A stretch of DNA of 56,364 nt from Chitinophagales bacterium (GCA_018401955.1 JAGYJT010000021.1:1-56364), one strand, 5' to 3'. Positions 34,573 to 42,695 are shown, numbered from the stretch's first letter. The notes: generated by a model not told the origin, from the letters alone. Program-made: numbers and translations.

Positions 34573-36174
34573 ATGACCAACAGAACAGATTTTTTGGTAA
34601 TTGGCTCCGGTATTGCGGGCCTTACCTTCGCGGTGAAAACCGCTGAGCGTTTCCCCAACCGTAAAGTAACCATTATTACCAAAGCCGACGAGGACGAGAG
34701 CAACACCAAGTATGCCCAAGGGGGCGTGGCGGCGGTCTGGAATTTTGATGACGATAGTTTTGATAAACACGTAGCCGATACCCTGGATGCTGGCGATGGT
34801 CTATGCAATTTGGAGGTGGTTGAGGCGGTAGTAAAAGAGGGCCCACAGCGCATTCGCGAGATAATAGAGTGGGGCGCCCAGTTTGATAAAAACGATAGTG
34901 GCGAGTATCACTTGGGCAAAGAGGGCGGGCACACTGCCAACCGCATACTGCACTTTAAAGATGCCACCGGCAAAGAGATTGAGCGCGCGCTTATAAACCA
35001 CGCCCATACCCTCCCCAACATTGAGATATATACGCATCATTACGTTATCGACATTATCACGCAGCACCACTTGGGCGGGGCTATCACTAGGGTTACACCG
35101 GGCATTACCTGTTATGGCGTGTATGTACTTAACCTGGAGACCAACCGCACCGAAAAAATATTGAGCTGCATTACCATGATGGCTACCGGTGGGGCGGGGC
35201 AGGTGTACAAAAGCACCACCAACCCACGCATTGCCACTGGCGATGGTATAGCCATGATGTACCGCGCCAAAGGCCGCGTAATGGATATGGAGTTTATACA
35301 GTTTCACCCAACATCGTTGTACAACCCTGGCGAGAGTCCGTCGTTTTTGATAAGCGAGGCCGTGCGCGGCGATGGGGCCATATTGCGCTTGGCCAATGGC
35401 GAGGAGTTTATGCACGACTACGACCCGCGTGGCTCGCTAGCGCCCCGCGATATTGTAGCCCGCGCCATTGATAACGAAATGAAAAAGGCGGGTGTTGACC
35501 ACCTATACCTTGACTGTACACACATGGACAAGGCGGCCTTTATCCACCATTTCCCGAATATTTACGAAAAGTGCGCCAGCATCGGCATCCATACAGAGCA
35601 AGATATGATACCCGTGGTACCTGCCGCCCACTATACGTGCGGCGGCATATTGGTGGATATGAATGGCCAAAGCAGCATCAATAACCTATATGCTTGTGGC
35701 GAGTGCTCGGCTACAGGCCTGCATGGTGCCAACCGCTTGGCCAGCAACTCGTTGCTTGAGGCCATGGTGTATGCGCACCGTATATTTGAGGATGCTGCCA
35801 AACGCATTGATAGTTGCCACTTTGAAGAGCGTATACCCGATTGGGATGCCGCTGGCACCAGCGAGCCGCAAGAGTTGGTATTGATTACGCAGAGCCGAAA
35901 GGAGCTGCAAGAGATAATGAGTAACTACGTGGGCATCGTTCGCAGCGATGTGCGCCTAGAGCGGGCCTTGGTGCGCTTGAACTTGTTGCACAAAGAAACC
36001 GAGGAACTGTACGAAAAAACCATCCTGAGCCCGCAACTGTGCGAACTGCGCAACATGATCACCATTGGCTACCTCATTACCAAAAGCTCCGCCATCCGCA
36101 AAGAGAGCCGCGGCCTTCACTTCACCACCGACTACCCCGAGAAAAAAGCTTGGGCCGAGGATACGGTGTTGTGA
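34573..36174 (+). CDS. nadB: L-aspartate oxidase NadB
   Basis: 533 residues. The N-terminal FAD site is FLVIGSGIAGLTFAVKTAE. NTKYAQGGVAAVW, EGGHTANRILHFKDATGKEI, MEFIQFHPTSLYNPGE, RGSLAPRDIVARAID and PAAHYTCGGILVDMNG are all family signatures. The C-terminal region completes the succinate-dehydrogenase-like flavoprotein fold. It oxidises L-aspartate to iminoaspartate, which NadA uses. nadA and nadD lie 5-7 kb upstream on the opposite strand, so de novo NAD synthesis is clustered but not a single operon. Confidence 0.95.
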   Translation: MTNRTDFLVIGSGIAGLTFAVKTAERFPNRKVTIITKADEDESNTKYAQGGVAAVWNFDDDSFDKHVADTLDAGDGLCNLEVVEAVVKEGPQRIREIIEWGAQFDKNDSGEYHLGKEGGHTANRILHFKDATGKEIERALINHAHTLPNIEIYTHHYVIDIITQHHLGGAITRVTPGITCYGVYVLNLETNRTEKILSCITMMATGGAGQVYKSTTNPRIATGDGIAMMYRAKGRVMDMEFIQFHPTSLYNPGESPSFLISEAVRGDGAILRLANGEEFMHDYDPRGSLAPRDIVARAIDNEMKKAGVDHLYLDCTHMDKAAFIHHFPNIYEKCASIGIHTEQDMIPVVPAAHYTCGGILVDMNGQSSINNLYACGECSATGLHGANRLASNSLLEAMVYAHRIFEDAAKRIDSCHFEERIPDWDAAGTSEPQELVLITQSRKELQEIMSNYVGIVRSDVRLERALVRLNLLHKETEELYEKTILSPQLCELRNMITIGYLITKSSAIRKESRGLHFTTDYPEKKAWAEDTVL

Positions 36175-36218
36175 GTTGGTCGATGGTCGATAGTCCATGG
36201 ATGAAAAGGAAGAGGTTA

Positions 36219-36252
36219 TTGGAGCAAAGTTCCTGAGGGACGGAAGTTACTT
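36219..36252 (+). repeat. Direct repeat D, copy 1
   Basis: TTGGAGCAAAGTTCCTGAGG then GACGGAAGTTACTT. A second copy is at 36565-36597, one on each side of the 82-residue gene. Confidence 0.7.
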
Positions 36253-36303
36253 TTTTGAACTTTAAGCCTTATCTTAGGGTATAAGTAATAAAGACATTGG
36301 AAT

Positions 36304-36552
36304 ATGTATTCAAAGGCTTCCATTATAAAAATGGTGAACAATATTGATGATGAAAGGTTTTTGCAGGCTATTGAAGCTATGCTAGAAACCTATCAACAAA
36401 ACAATACCGTTACTTATACTGTAGTTGGTGAGCCGCTCAACATAGAACAATACCGCAAGCATATCCAGCAAATCATCAAAGAAGTAGAGGCCGGCGAAAC
36501 CATTTCGCATGAGGATTTGAAAAAGGAATCCGAAACGTGGATTAATGTGTAG
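36304..36552 (+). CDS. Small antitoxin-like protein, orphan
   Basis: 82 residues (MYSKASIIKMVNNIDDERFL at the start). Helical N-terminal half, then a polar segment ending HEDLKKESETW, which is common in Bacteroidota addiction-module proteins annotated as antitoxins. No toxin gene follows; the next gene (DUF2200) is 200 bases on and unrelated. The gene is enclosed by direct repeats D, so it could have moved or lost its partner. Assignment is from resemblance only. Confidence 0.5.
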   Translation: MYSKASIIKMVNNIDDERFLQAIEAMLETYQQNNTVTYTVVGEPLNIEQYRKHIQQIIKEVEAGETISHEDLKKESETWINV

Positions 36553-36564
36553 GGTGGGATGCTG

Positions 36565-36597
36565 TTGGAGCTAAGTTCTGGGGCACGGTAGTTACTT
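36565..36597 (+). repeat. Direct repeat D, copy 2
   Basis: TTGGAGCTAAGTTCTGGGGC then ACGGTAGTTACTT, nearly identical to copy 1 at 36219. It begins 12 bases after the stop of the antitoxin-like gene. Confidence 0.7.
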
Positions 36598-36626
36598 CCG
36601 CGTGAGAGGAAAGATTAACCTCAATT

Positions 36627-36676
36627 TCCCTTTGCGACCTTCGCGTTTTTACCTTTGCGCACATTGCGGTTAAGAA
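36627..36676. repeat. CTTTGCG-type microrepeats
   Basis: CCCTTTGCGACCTTCGCGTT followed by TACCTTTGCGCACATTGCGG, phrase-like repeats often seen between Bacteroidota genes. The second phrase has an inverse match at 31597-31620. Confidence 0.5.
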
Positions 36677-36755
36677 CACACTGCCCAGCTTCATAGAACG
36701 GGGAGTAATGCTGAGTTAGAAATCAATTTCCTATTTTCACAAAAAACCACCCAGC

Positions 36756-37115
36756 ATGGATATGGACCAACACCACGAACGCATGGCCACCATGACTTTT
36801 TCATCGGTGTACCCGCATTACTTAACCAAAGTGGAGAAGAAAGGCCGCACCAAAGACGAGCTACACGAGGTAATTACGTGGTTAACCGGCTTTAGCGATA
36901 CCCAAATACAAAAACTGATTGACGAAAAAGTAACTTTTGCTACGTTTTTCGAGCAGGCCACCCTCAACCCCAATGCACACCTCATTACCGGAATGATATG
37001 CGGCTACCGCATTGAGGATATCGATAATGATTTGACCCGTAAAGTTAGGTACTTGGATAAGCTGGTAGATGAACTGGCTAAGGGCAGGAAGATGGAGAAG
37101 ATTTTGCGAGGGTAG
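36756..37115 (+). CDS. DUF2200 family protein
   Basis: 119 residues. SSVYPHYLTKVEKKGRTKDE, LHEVITWLTGFSD and FEQATLNPNAHLITGMICGY, then VRYLDKLVDELAKGRKMEKI, are the DUF2200 signature. This is a small cytoplasmic family of unknown function found across Bacteroidota and Firmicutes. Full length is expected for the family, and no signal peptide is present. It is a lone gene. Confidence 0.85.
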   Translation: MDMDQHHERMATMTFSSVYPHYLTKVEKKGRTKDELHEVITWLTGFSDTQIQKLIDEKVTFATFFEQATLNPNAHLITGMICGYRIEDIDNDLTRKVRYLDKLVDELAKGRKMEKILRG

Positions 37116-37147
37116 ATAGGGGATTTAATAATATCATAAAACCTCCG

Positions 37148-38047
37148 TTACATCATATCTTCATTATCTCCTTCAATCTCTTTTGGTTTTGGTAGTGCGT
37201 CTTGGGCTAGTTCTGCTCTTATTTCGGGAGAGTCGAGCGCCTTAAAGTTTTCGTGGGTTACTACTTTTTTGCCGGTTTGTTCTTCAATCTTTTTAATGGC
37301 CTCTTTAGTAATGTTGCCCGCAATATGTATGGAGCGTTTAGTTTCAACAAAATTCTTCGCACCGGTTTTTGATATTATTTCTGTGGAGGTGGCTTCACTA
37401 AATATGGTAGCTGCAAGCTCCAAGGGCGTCATATTATCCCTAAGGCTATCGTTCTTCGCAAGACCTTTGTGTTCCTTATATTGTTTGGAGGACAAACCAA
37501 ACGACGACCGGTACAACTCATCCGTTAATATGGCATATTGAAAGCCATCAGACACCCCACTCTCCTTTAGCTTTTCGGTAAAAGTGTTGCGGGTGGTAAT
37601 AGAAGCGGTTCGCGTTTCAACCCAATCTTTCGGATAGCCCTTGGCAAGGTAATAACCTTTTGCTCTTTCTATCGCTTTGGCGGGTTGCTCAATTTCGTCA
37701 AGCCTTTCTTTGCCTACCCGTGCCAGCCATTTTTTAAACGGCTCCGCTTTTTTCGATGGGATGGATTGAATGATTCGGAATATACCTTCTGTACTAGCAC
37801 AGTTAATATTTTGCCTACCCCCAGCCGTTTGTATGGGAAGGGGGGTGGCAATTTGCCCCCACCCTTTAGAAAGCTCATCATCTCTACGTCTTAGGTCTTT
37901 AAGATAACCTTTAGGATCTACGGAATCCGTCAAAACTTTCACCACATCTTCTATTACAAAGTACCAATCGTTATCAAAAAACACCTTGCGTATTTCGTCC
38001 CCTTCAAACAGGGCAATTTTGTTGTCTTGCTCTTTCTTTGACATCAT
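37148..38047 (-). CDS. Bro-N domain (phage antirepressor-like) protein
   Basis: 299 residues. The N-terminal 110 residues are a Bro-N domain: IRKVFFDNDWYFVIEDVVKV, DSVDPKGYLKDLRRRDDELS, and TEGIFRIIQSIPSKKAEPFK. The C-terminal part has IERAKGYYLAKGYPKDWVET, AILTDELYRSSFGLSSKQYK and NMTPLELAATIFSEATSTEI. This architecture is shared by stand-alone Bro-N proteins of Bacteroidota; the domain comes from phage antirepressors and binds DNA. No other phage genes are near. It lies opposite in direction to the DUF2200 gene. Confidence 0.8.
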   Translation of the reverse strand: MMSKKEQDNKIALFEGDEIRKVFFDNDWYFVIEDVVKVLTDSVDPKGYLKDLRRRDDELSKGWGQIATPLPIQTAGGRQNINCASTEGIFRIIQSIPSKKAEPFKKWLARVGKERLDEIEQPAKAIERAKGYYLAKGYPKDWVETRTASITTRNTFTEKLKESGVSDGFQYAILTDELYRSSFGLSSKQYKEHKGLAKNDSLRDNMTPLELAATIFSEATSTEIISKTGAKNFVETKRSIHIAGNITKEAIKKIEEQTGKKVVTHENFKALDSPEIRAELAQDALPKPKEIEGDNEDMM

Positions 38048-38389
38048 TAGCTGATTTTTAATCTGATTTAGTAAAGATAACGATTACTAATATGTTTAGG
38101 TGGCGAATTTTGTTTTTTGCAAGGATTATTTTATAAACATCGCATTAGGCCAAATTTCTCCTCACTCCCTTCGTTATAAAAAAACACATTCACACCAATC
38201 ATTAATATGTCGCCCAGCGGCCCGTATCTCCACCAAAAGACCCCGTTTTTAGCCCAAATCCCGCAAAAAATTGGCGTTTGAACCTTGGGGTCAAAAAAGT
38301 TTTAAAAACGCAACAGCGTTAATTTGTGAAGGTCGGTTTTTGACTGGTTTTGTGGACAATATTATCATTATATTTACTACAAAAAAATA
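38048..38389. other. Intergenic, nothing recognised
   Basis: 342 bases, AT-rich, between the Bro-N gene and the 130-residue membrane protein. No open frame, hairpin or repeat family member was seen. Confidence 0.45.
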
Positions 38390-38782
38390 ATGATGGTGCT
38401 TTTGGTCGTAAGTGGGCCTTTACCTTGGTGGGGCGTTTTAATACTGGTAACGGTGTTTATCTTTTTAGTAATCTTTATTTTGTACATACTGTCTTCTTCA
38501 GTATCAGCAACCAGCAGCGACTCTCTTGTTCCGGCGCTGCAAAAAGTTTTTAGGCCCCTCGGTTTTACACTCATAAAATCCGAAAAAATGAGTTACAATG
38601 ATCCAAATTACTTTTCTACTGATATGAGCCAAGCATTTGGTAGTCACAATCAATATCAAGTTACTCGAAGGGTGCTGTTTTTAGATGCTAAAGGAAAGGA
38701 GCAACAAACAGTGGTGAACTATCAATATAATTTTGGTAGCGAGGAATTTGAATTTCGACCGCCACTGGCGTCTTTTCTTTAA
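38390..38782 (+). CDS. Small membrane-anchored protein of unknown function
   Basis: 130 residues. One or two N-terminal hydrophobic segments (residues 3-34, LLVVSGPLPWWGVLILVTVF onwards) anchor a polar domain that ends YQYNFGSEEFEFRPPLASFL. No family recognised. It begins MM, and the second Met may be the real start. It lies in a stretch of small accessory genes and debris. Confidence 0.55.
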   Translation: MMVLLVVSGPLPWWGVLILVTVFIFLVIFILYILSSSVSATSSDSLVPALQKVFRPLGFTLIKSEKMSYNDPNYFSTDMSQAFGSHNQYQVTRRVLFLDAKGKEQQTVVNYQYNFGSEEFEFRPPLASFL

Positions 38783-38785
38783 TCA

Positions 38786-38955
38786 TCAATCCTCAAATCC
38801 AAGCTCGTCATTAGGTAAGCGAATTTCGATGGTGACGTGTTCGATGTTTTCTTTATTTAGCAGCTCTTTAATTTTTATGCGGAGGTTTTTGCGCTCGGGT
38901 ACTTTTTCGCTTTCGGTTACCACGTGCAGGGTTGCAACTGCCAATGCGCTTGTAT
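38786..38955 (-). pseudogene. C-terminal fragment of a cation diffusion facilitator transporter
   Basis: The reading SALAVATLHVVTESEKVPER followed by KNLRIKIKELLNKENIEHVT and IEIRLPNDELGFED matches the cytoplasmic C-terminal metal-binding domain of CDF (CzcD/ZitB-type) zinc transporters. In those proteins the pattern is a beta strand, LHVVV, then a helix and IEHVTIEIE. The membrane domain is absent: at about 38956 the frame runs into repeat family B copy 3 (38963-39050). The repeat therefore marks the breakpoint of a truncated transporter gene. Confidence 0.6.
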
Positions 38956-38962
38956 AATTTTC

Positions 38963-39050
38963 GAACCTTGATTTTGCTTGATTAGCATGATTGGAAAAGG
39001 ATTTTAACAGTATTATGTAAATAATCCTTTTCAAATCAAGTAAATCCTTT
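38963..39050. repeat. Dispersed palindromic repeat, family B copy 3
   Basis: GAACCTTGATTTTGCTTGAT, TAGCATGATTGGAAAAGG, ATTTTAACAGTATTATG and AATCCTTTTCAAATCAAG. It is the best match to copy 1 at 4392, and it abuts the truncated CDF fragment. Confidence 0.75.
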
Positions 39051-39094
39051 ACCTAATAATGCTTGCCCCGACTTGACGGGGGTTCTCACAAACC

Positions 39095-39325
39095 CTACGG
39101 TACCGGGTCATAACCATGTCCGCCCCAGGGGTGGCAGCGGCCAATGCGTTTTAAGGTGAGCCAAAAGCCTTTGATGGGGCCGTGTTTCTCGAAGGCCTGT
39201 ATGCCATACTCGCTGCAAGTGGGCGTGTAGCGGCAGCTGCGGGGTATCCATGGCGAAAGGATGTATTTGTATCCTTTAATGAGGATAATAAACGGCCAAC
39301 TAAGTATTTGCTTGATGCTGGGCAT
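39095..39325 (-). CDS. yidD: Membrane-protein insertion efficiency factor YidD
   Basis: 76 residues: ILIKGYKYILSPWIPRSCRY, TPTCSEYGIQAFEKHGPIKG, LTLKRIGRCHPWGGHGYDPV. Cys positions and the CHPWGGHGYDPVP end are diagnostic. YidD assists YidC-dependent membrane insertion. Its start overlaps the end of rnpA by 26 bases, in the usual rpmH-rnpA-yidD order. yidC and mnmE do not follow, unlike in many other bacteria. Confidence 0.95.
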   Translation of the reverse strand: MPSIKQILSWPFIILIKGYKYILSPWIPRSCRYTPTCSEYGIQAFEKHGPIKGFWLTLKRIGRCHPWGGHGYDPVP

Positions 39326-39719
39326 GGTGTTTGGCTAGCTTTTCCAGTCCGCGGGTAAGGGCTTCGTCAATTTTAAGGTACTCCATATCGGGCTTGCCGT
39401 TGTAGAGCACCATTAAAGATATCTGTTTTTGCTGTGCGGCCAGGTGATGATACAACAAACCTTTGCGGCGGCGAAAAGATTCCTTGATGCGGCGCTTAAT
39501 GAGGTTTCGGCCAGTGGCCAAGCGCACTTTACGCTTGGGTACCGCTATGCAGGTTTGTACTGGCGAGGGGAGGGAGCCATCGGCTGGCAACCAAATAAAC
39601 TTGAAAGGGTACTCCGAAACGGAAGTACCCTTCTCAAATAATAGTTCTATAGCTTTGCTACTTTTTAGCCGCTCTACTTTTTTAAAACTTTGCTTACCAT
39701 ATGGTGCAAGTGCAGTCAT
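39300..39719 (-). CDS. rnpA: Ribonuclease P protein component
   Basis: 139 residues. The family motif is ATGRNLIKRRIKESFRRRKG, with preceding QTCIAVPKRKVRLATGRN. The N-terminal part has the KSSKAIELLFEKGTS helix common to RnpA. It forms RNase P with the rnpB RNA (not in this window) and processes the 5' ends of tRNAs. It is 43 bases downstream of rpmH and overlaps yidD. Confidence 0.94.
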   Translation of the reverse strand: MTALAPYGKQSFKKVERLKSSKAIELLFEKGTSVSEYPFKFIWLPADGSLPSPVQTCIAVPKRKVRLATGRNLIKRRIKESFRRRKGLLYHHLAAQQKQISLMVLYNGKPDMEYLKIDEALTRGLEKLAKHHAQHQANT

Positions 39720-39762
39720 AACCAGTAAGTTGTTTAAACGTAAGCGGGCAGGCTAAAAAAAC

Positions 39763-39918
39763 TTATTTCAGTTTTTTAACGTCAGAAACGGTTAGTTTCT
39801 TACGGCCCCTTGCGCGACGTTTTGCAATAATGGCACGACCACCTTTGGTTGCCATTCTTTCACGGAAACCGTGTTTGTTTCTTCTTTTCCTCTCTGAGGG
39901 TTGGAATGTCCGTTTCAT
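39763..39918 (-). CDS. rpmH: 50S ribosomal protein L34
   Basis: 51 residues: [51 protein letters not shown]. This is the full L34 sequence and the whole family motif is intact. The start ATG is at 39916-39918. It is transcribed from the promoter at 39954-39984 and followed by rnpA and yidD. Confidence 0.96.
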   Translation of the reverse strand: MKRTFQPSERKRRNKHGFRERMATKGGRAIIAKRRARGRKKLTVSDVKKLK

Positions 39919-39953
39919 CTTATCTTATATTCAGTAATATGCCAAAAGGGCTA

Positions 39954-39984
39954 CAAAGATATGCCTTTATTTAGAGCGAAACAA
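39954..39984 (-). promoter_or_regulatory. Candidate Bacteroidota promoter of rpmH-rnpA-yidD
   Basis: On the minus strand, TTG (39982-39984) then 20 bases then TATCTTTG (39954-39961), which matches the -33 TTG / -7 TAnnTTTG consensus of this phylum. The predicted 5' untranslated region is about 30 bases. Confidence 0.6.
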
Positions 39985-40224
39985 CTTTTTTGCACATCGT
40001 GTTTAAAAAGTGTGGATATCGATAGCCTTACACCCGCAAAGGTACTTGATATTACTATGTTTTAAGCCATTTTCGGGCAGTTATTATTGCTTTATTAAGC
40101 GGTAAATGGTGCTTTAGGCAAAGCCTATTTTACGGATGGTAGGTATGCTTTTGGGTATTAAATACCTAGCCATACGAATTGCCATAATTGATAATTGATA
40201 CTTTTTTTACACAAAAAACTATCT

Positions 40225-40701
40225 ATGCGCAAACTACTATTTTCTATTATGGCTGCGGCCTTATTTTTAGTGCTGCCTACAAGGCAAGCCAGTGCCCAAG
40301 CGGGACAAATTATTAACGATACCTGGAGTGGCTACACGGAGTTTCAGGCCAACTATTTACAGGGCGGGGTGGGCTCGGTATATCATACGGCCACTATTAA
40401 CGTGTACAGCAACAATTCCATTAGTGGCAAAATGAAGTCGGTTGTAGACTTTAATGGTACTAAATATGTTTCTTACACTACGCTATCAGGTAGGGTGTAC
40501 GAATCAAGCTATCAATTGTATCTATCCTCTACCTTGACCTCTGGTGGTGACGAGTTGCCGAATGGACTAAAGTGGTGTGCTTCCAGCGGCACGCTTACCT
40601 TGTATGCTGATTCTGACCATAGCGGATATTATATACTTAGCGGAAAAAAGAAGGATGAATGCGAAGGAAGCGTTTCTGTAATTACCCTTTCTAATTATTG
40701 A
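40225..40701 (+). CDS. Secreted protein, unknown function
   Basis: 158 residues from ATG at 40225 (MRKLLFSIMAAALFLVLPTR, signal peptide ending ASAQA). An ATT/ATG further upstream gives a less typical signal. The mature part is about 130 residues of beta-rich, Ser/Thr/Tyr/Gly-rich sequence (NDTWSGYTEFQANYLQGG, TLYADSDHSGYYILSGKKKD) with two Cys residues (WCASSG, DECEGS) that may form a disulfide. No family recognised. It is followed by an intrinsic terminator, so it is a single-gene unit. Confidence 0.65.
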   Translation: MRKLLFSIMAAALFLVLPTRQASAQAGQIINDTWSGYTEFQANYLQGGVGSVYHTATINVYSNNSISGKMKSVVDFNGTKYVSYTTLSGRVYESSYQLYLSSTLTSGGDELPNGLKWCASSGTLTLYADSDHSGYYILSGKKKDECEGSVSVITLSNY

Positions 40702-40727
40702 TTATACACAACACCTAACACCAACCG

Positions 40728-40766
40728 CCGCCTTGGTAGCTTATGCTGCCTAGGCGGTTTGTTTTT
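40728..40766 (+). terminator. Intrinsic terminator of the secreted-protein gene
   Basis: Stem CCGCCTTGGTAGC / GCTGCCTAGGCGG with a TTAT loop and two mismatches, followed by TTTGTTTTT. Confidence 0.85.
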
Positions 40767-40913
40767 AATGTAATGGTAATGGCTTAAACAGCACTAAAAA
40801 CCCACCCCACCCCTACACTTTATAAAATAGAATATATCAGACTTTTGGTGCTTAAAGGTCTTATTCTCATATGTTTGGTTATCTTTAAAATTCCTCACCA
40901 ACTCCCCCCACCC

Positions 40914-42098
40914 ATGATAGTGTACCTCCTCGTTACAGTAGTAGCCGTATTGTTTATTGCCCTCACTGCCTTCTACCTAGCGGTATTTGTAATTGGTAAA
41001 AAACGTAAGCGCATAGTCTTTGATGAGCAATACGAAAAAGTGCGCGCCCAAAACTACCCGCCGCCATACCCCAATGGTTGGTATAACCTGTGCAGTACCG
41101 ATAAAGTGAAGAAAGGCCAGGTGATTGAGATATCGGCATTGGGCCAAAAGTTTGCGGTATTTAGGGGCGAAAACGGTAAAGTGGGCGTGCTAGATGTATA
41201 TTGTCCGCACCTAAATGCCAACTTAGCCGATGGTTGCGTAAAGGGCAACAACGTGGTATGCCCTTTTCATGCTTGGGAGTTTGATAAAGAAGGCAAATGT
41301 GCCCATATACCCTACACCGAAACCGTGCCCCGCACCGCTAAAGCCAAGGCCTACCATGTGCAAGAAAACTGGGGCTTAATTTTACTATGGCACCACAGCG
41401 ATGGCATTGCACCAACTTGGAGCACCGAGGGCAGCCTAAAGGAAGTAGAAGAGTATAAGTACCACAGCATGACCACCGATGTGCTGCGTATACACTTGCA
41501 AGACTTTGCCGAAAATGGTGCCGATTATGCGCACTTTGCCTTTGTGCACGACCTGCTTACCATCCCGTTTGCCAACAAGTTTGTGTATGTAAAACATACC
41601 CTTAATATTGAGTTTGGTAAGGGCGATAAAGCCCACGAAGCGTATTTCTCTGATCAAGCAGACTTGGTGTTTAAGAAAAACGATAAGCCTGTACCGCAAG
41701 CGGGCGGCTTTGCTACCGTTACTTATTTTGGCCCAGGCTTTTTGGTGTTCAAGTTTAAAACCCGCATAGCCAACGTGCTACTAGTTAAAACCTTTACTCC
41801 GCTGGGCGAGCTAAAGGTGCGCATGGATGATTACGTATATGCCCCCAAAGGCACCCCGGGCATTGTAATTAAATACATATTGGGCGAAGCATCGGCGCAG
41901 TTTCACGATGATATTGCCATTTGGGAGAAGAAGAACTTTGCTACCAAACCGCTATTGGTAAAAGGCGATGGCCCAATAATGAAAATGCGTGCTTGGTACA
42001 GCCAATTCTACACCGAAAACAGCTACTTGCAGCGTAGCACCGCTATGCCTGTCAAGCCAGTTGTGGTGGAGGAGGATGAATTGGTGGAGGCGGAGTAA
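40914..42098 (+). CDS. Rieske oxygenase, cholesterol-7-desaturase (DAF-36/Neverland)-like
   Basis: 394 residues from the ATG at 40914; the alternative in-frame TTG at 40845 lacks a matching signal. A membrane helix lies at residues 3-27. The Rieske [2Fe-2S] ligands are Cys97 and His99 (CPHLNANLADG) and Cys116 and His119 (VVCPFHAWEFD). The mononuclear iron site is ENGADYAHFAFVH (Asp204, His207, His212), with a downstream FHDDIAIW acidic residue as third ligand candidate. The layout (N-terminal membrane anchor, Rieske, NVD-like catalytic domain) is that of the sterol 7-desaturase branch. The substrate in this organism is unknown, possibly a sterol, hopanoid or aromatic compound. It stands alone; no reductase is adjacent. 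Confidence 0.82.
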   Translation: MIVYLLVTVVAVLFIALTAFYLAVFVIGKKRKRIVFDEQYEKVRAQNYPPPYPNGWYNLCSTDKVKKGQVIEISALGQKFAVFRGENGKVGVLDVYCPHLNANLADGCVKGNNVVCPFHAWEFDKEGKCAHIPYTETVPRTAKAKAYHVQENWGLILLWHHSDGIAPTWSTEGSLKEVEEYKYHSMTTDVLRIHLQDFAENGADYAHFAFVHDLLTIPFANKFVYVKHTLNIEFGKGDKAHEAYFSDQADLVFKKNDKPVPQAGGFATVTYFGPGFLVFKFKTRIANVLLVKTFTPLGELKVRMDDYVYAPKGTPGIVIKYILGEASAQFHDDIAIWEKKNFATKPLLVKGDGPIMKMRAWYSQFYTENSYLQRSTAMPVKPVVVEEDELVEAE

Positions 42099-42119
42099 GG
42101 TTGCTCAGAGGTATTATTT

Positions 42120-42557
42120 TTATTTAGATGGAGATGATGGAAAGTTACAATTTGTACTTATTGCCCAGCTACCGTCTCGCACCCAGCCTTCTTCATGGTA
42201 ATATATGTAACCATTAGCATTACCAACACAGCCATAGGTAAAGCGAATTTCTTTTTCCGTTTCAAAGCTATCCAAGTAAAAAAACAGACAACTATTGCTT
42301 GGTTTAGAGGCGTTACATCGAGGTATGCGTTCAGTAATTTTTAGGCTGTCATCGATAAAAATATAGCTACCAACAAGGGTATCAGCGTTTATGGTGCTGA
42401 TGAATATAGTGTCATTAGGTGTACGACAATTAGTGTGAACAACCTTTTTCCGAATTAAATACCTTGTGGAATGCCTAACGGTGTAGTGCATTGTATCGCT
42501 CTCAACTGGAGGCGATTGAAAAACAAGAAGAAGCGCTAAAGCAGTAATGATGCCCAT
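42120..42557 (-). CDS. Secreted protein, unknown function
   Basis: 145 residues. The N-terminus MGIITALALLLVFQSPPVES is a short signal peptide. The mature part is polar and contains four cysteines (VHTNCRTPND, IPRCNASKPSNSC, FTYGCVGNANG), so disulfides are likely. The end NCNFPSSPSK is low-complexity. No family recognised. It faces the Rieske gene tail-to-tail with 21 bases between. Confidence 0.5.
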   Translation of the reverse strand: MGIITALALLLVFQSPPVESDTMHYTVRHSTRYLIRKKVVHTNCRTPNDTIFISTINADTLVGSYIFIDDSLKITERIPRCNASKPSNSCLFFYLDSFETEKEIRFTYGCVGNANGYIYYHEEGWVRDGSWAISTNCNFPSSPSK

Positions 42558-42695
42558 AGGCTATTAAACGCTAATAGGTAACAGATATTACCAAAACTAC
42601 GCTGTTGCTAATGTTAGCGGTAGAGTAAGCTAAGCCCTAATCTTCTATTTCAACAGCGCCTTGAGTCAGCTTTTTTTATTTTTACCCGAAACATG

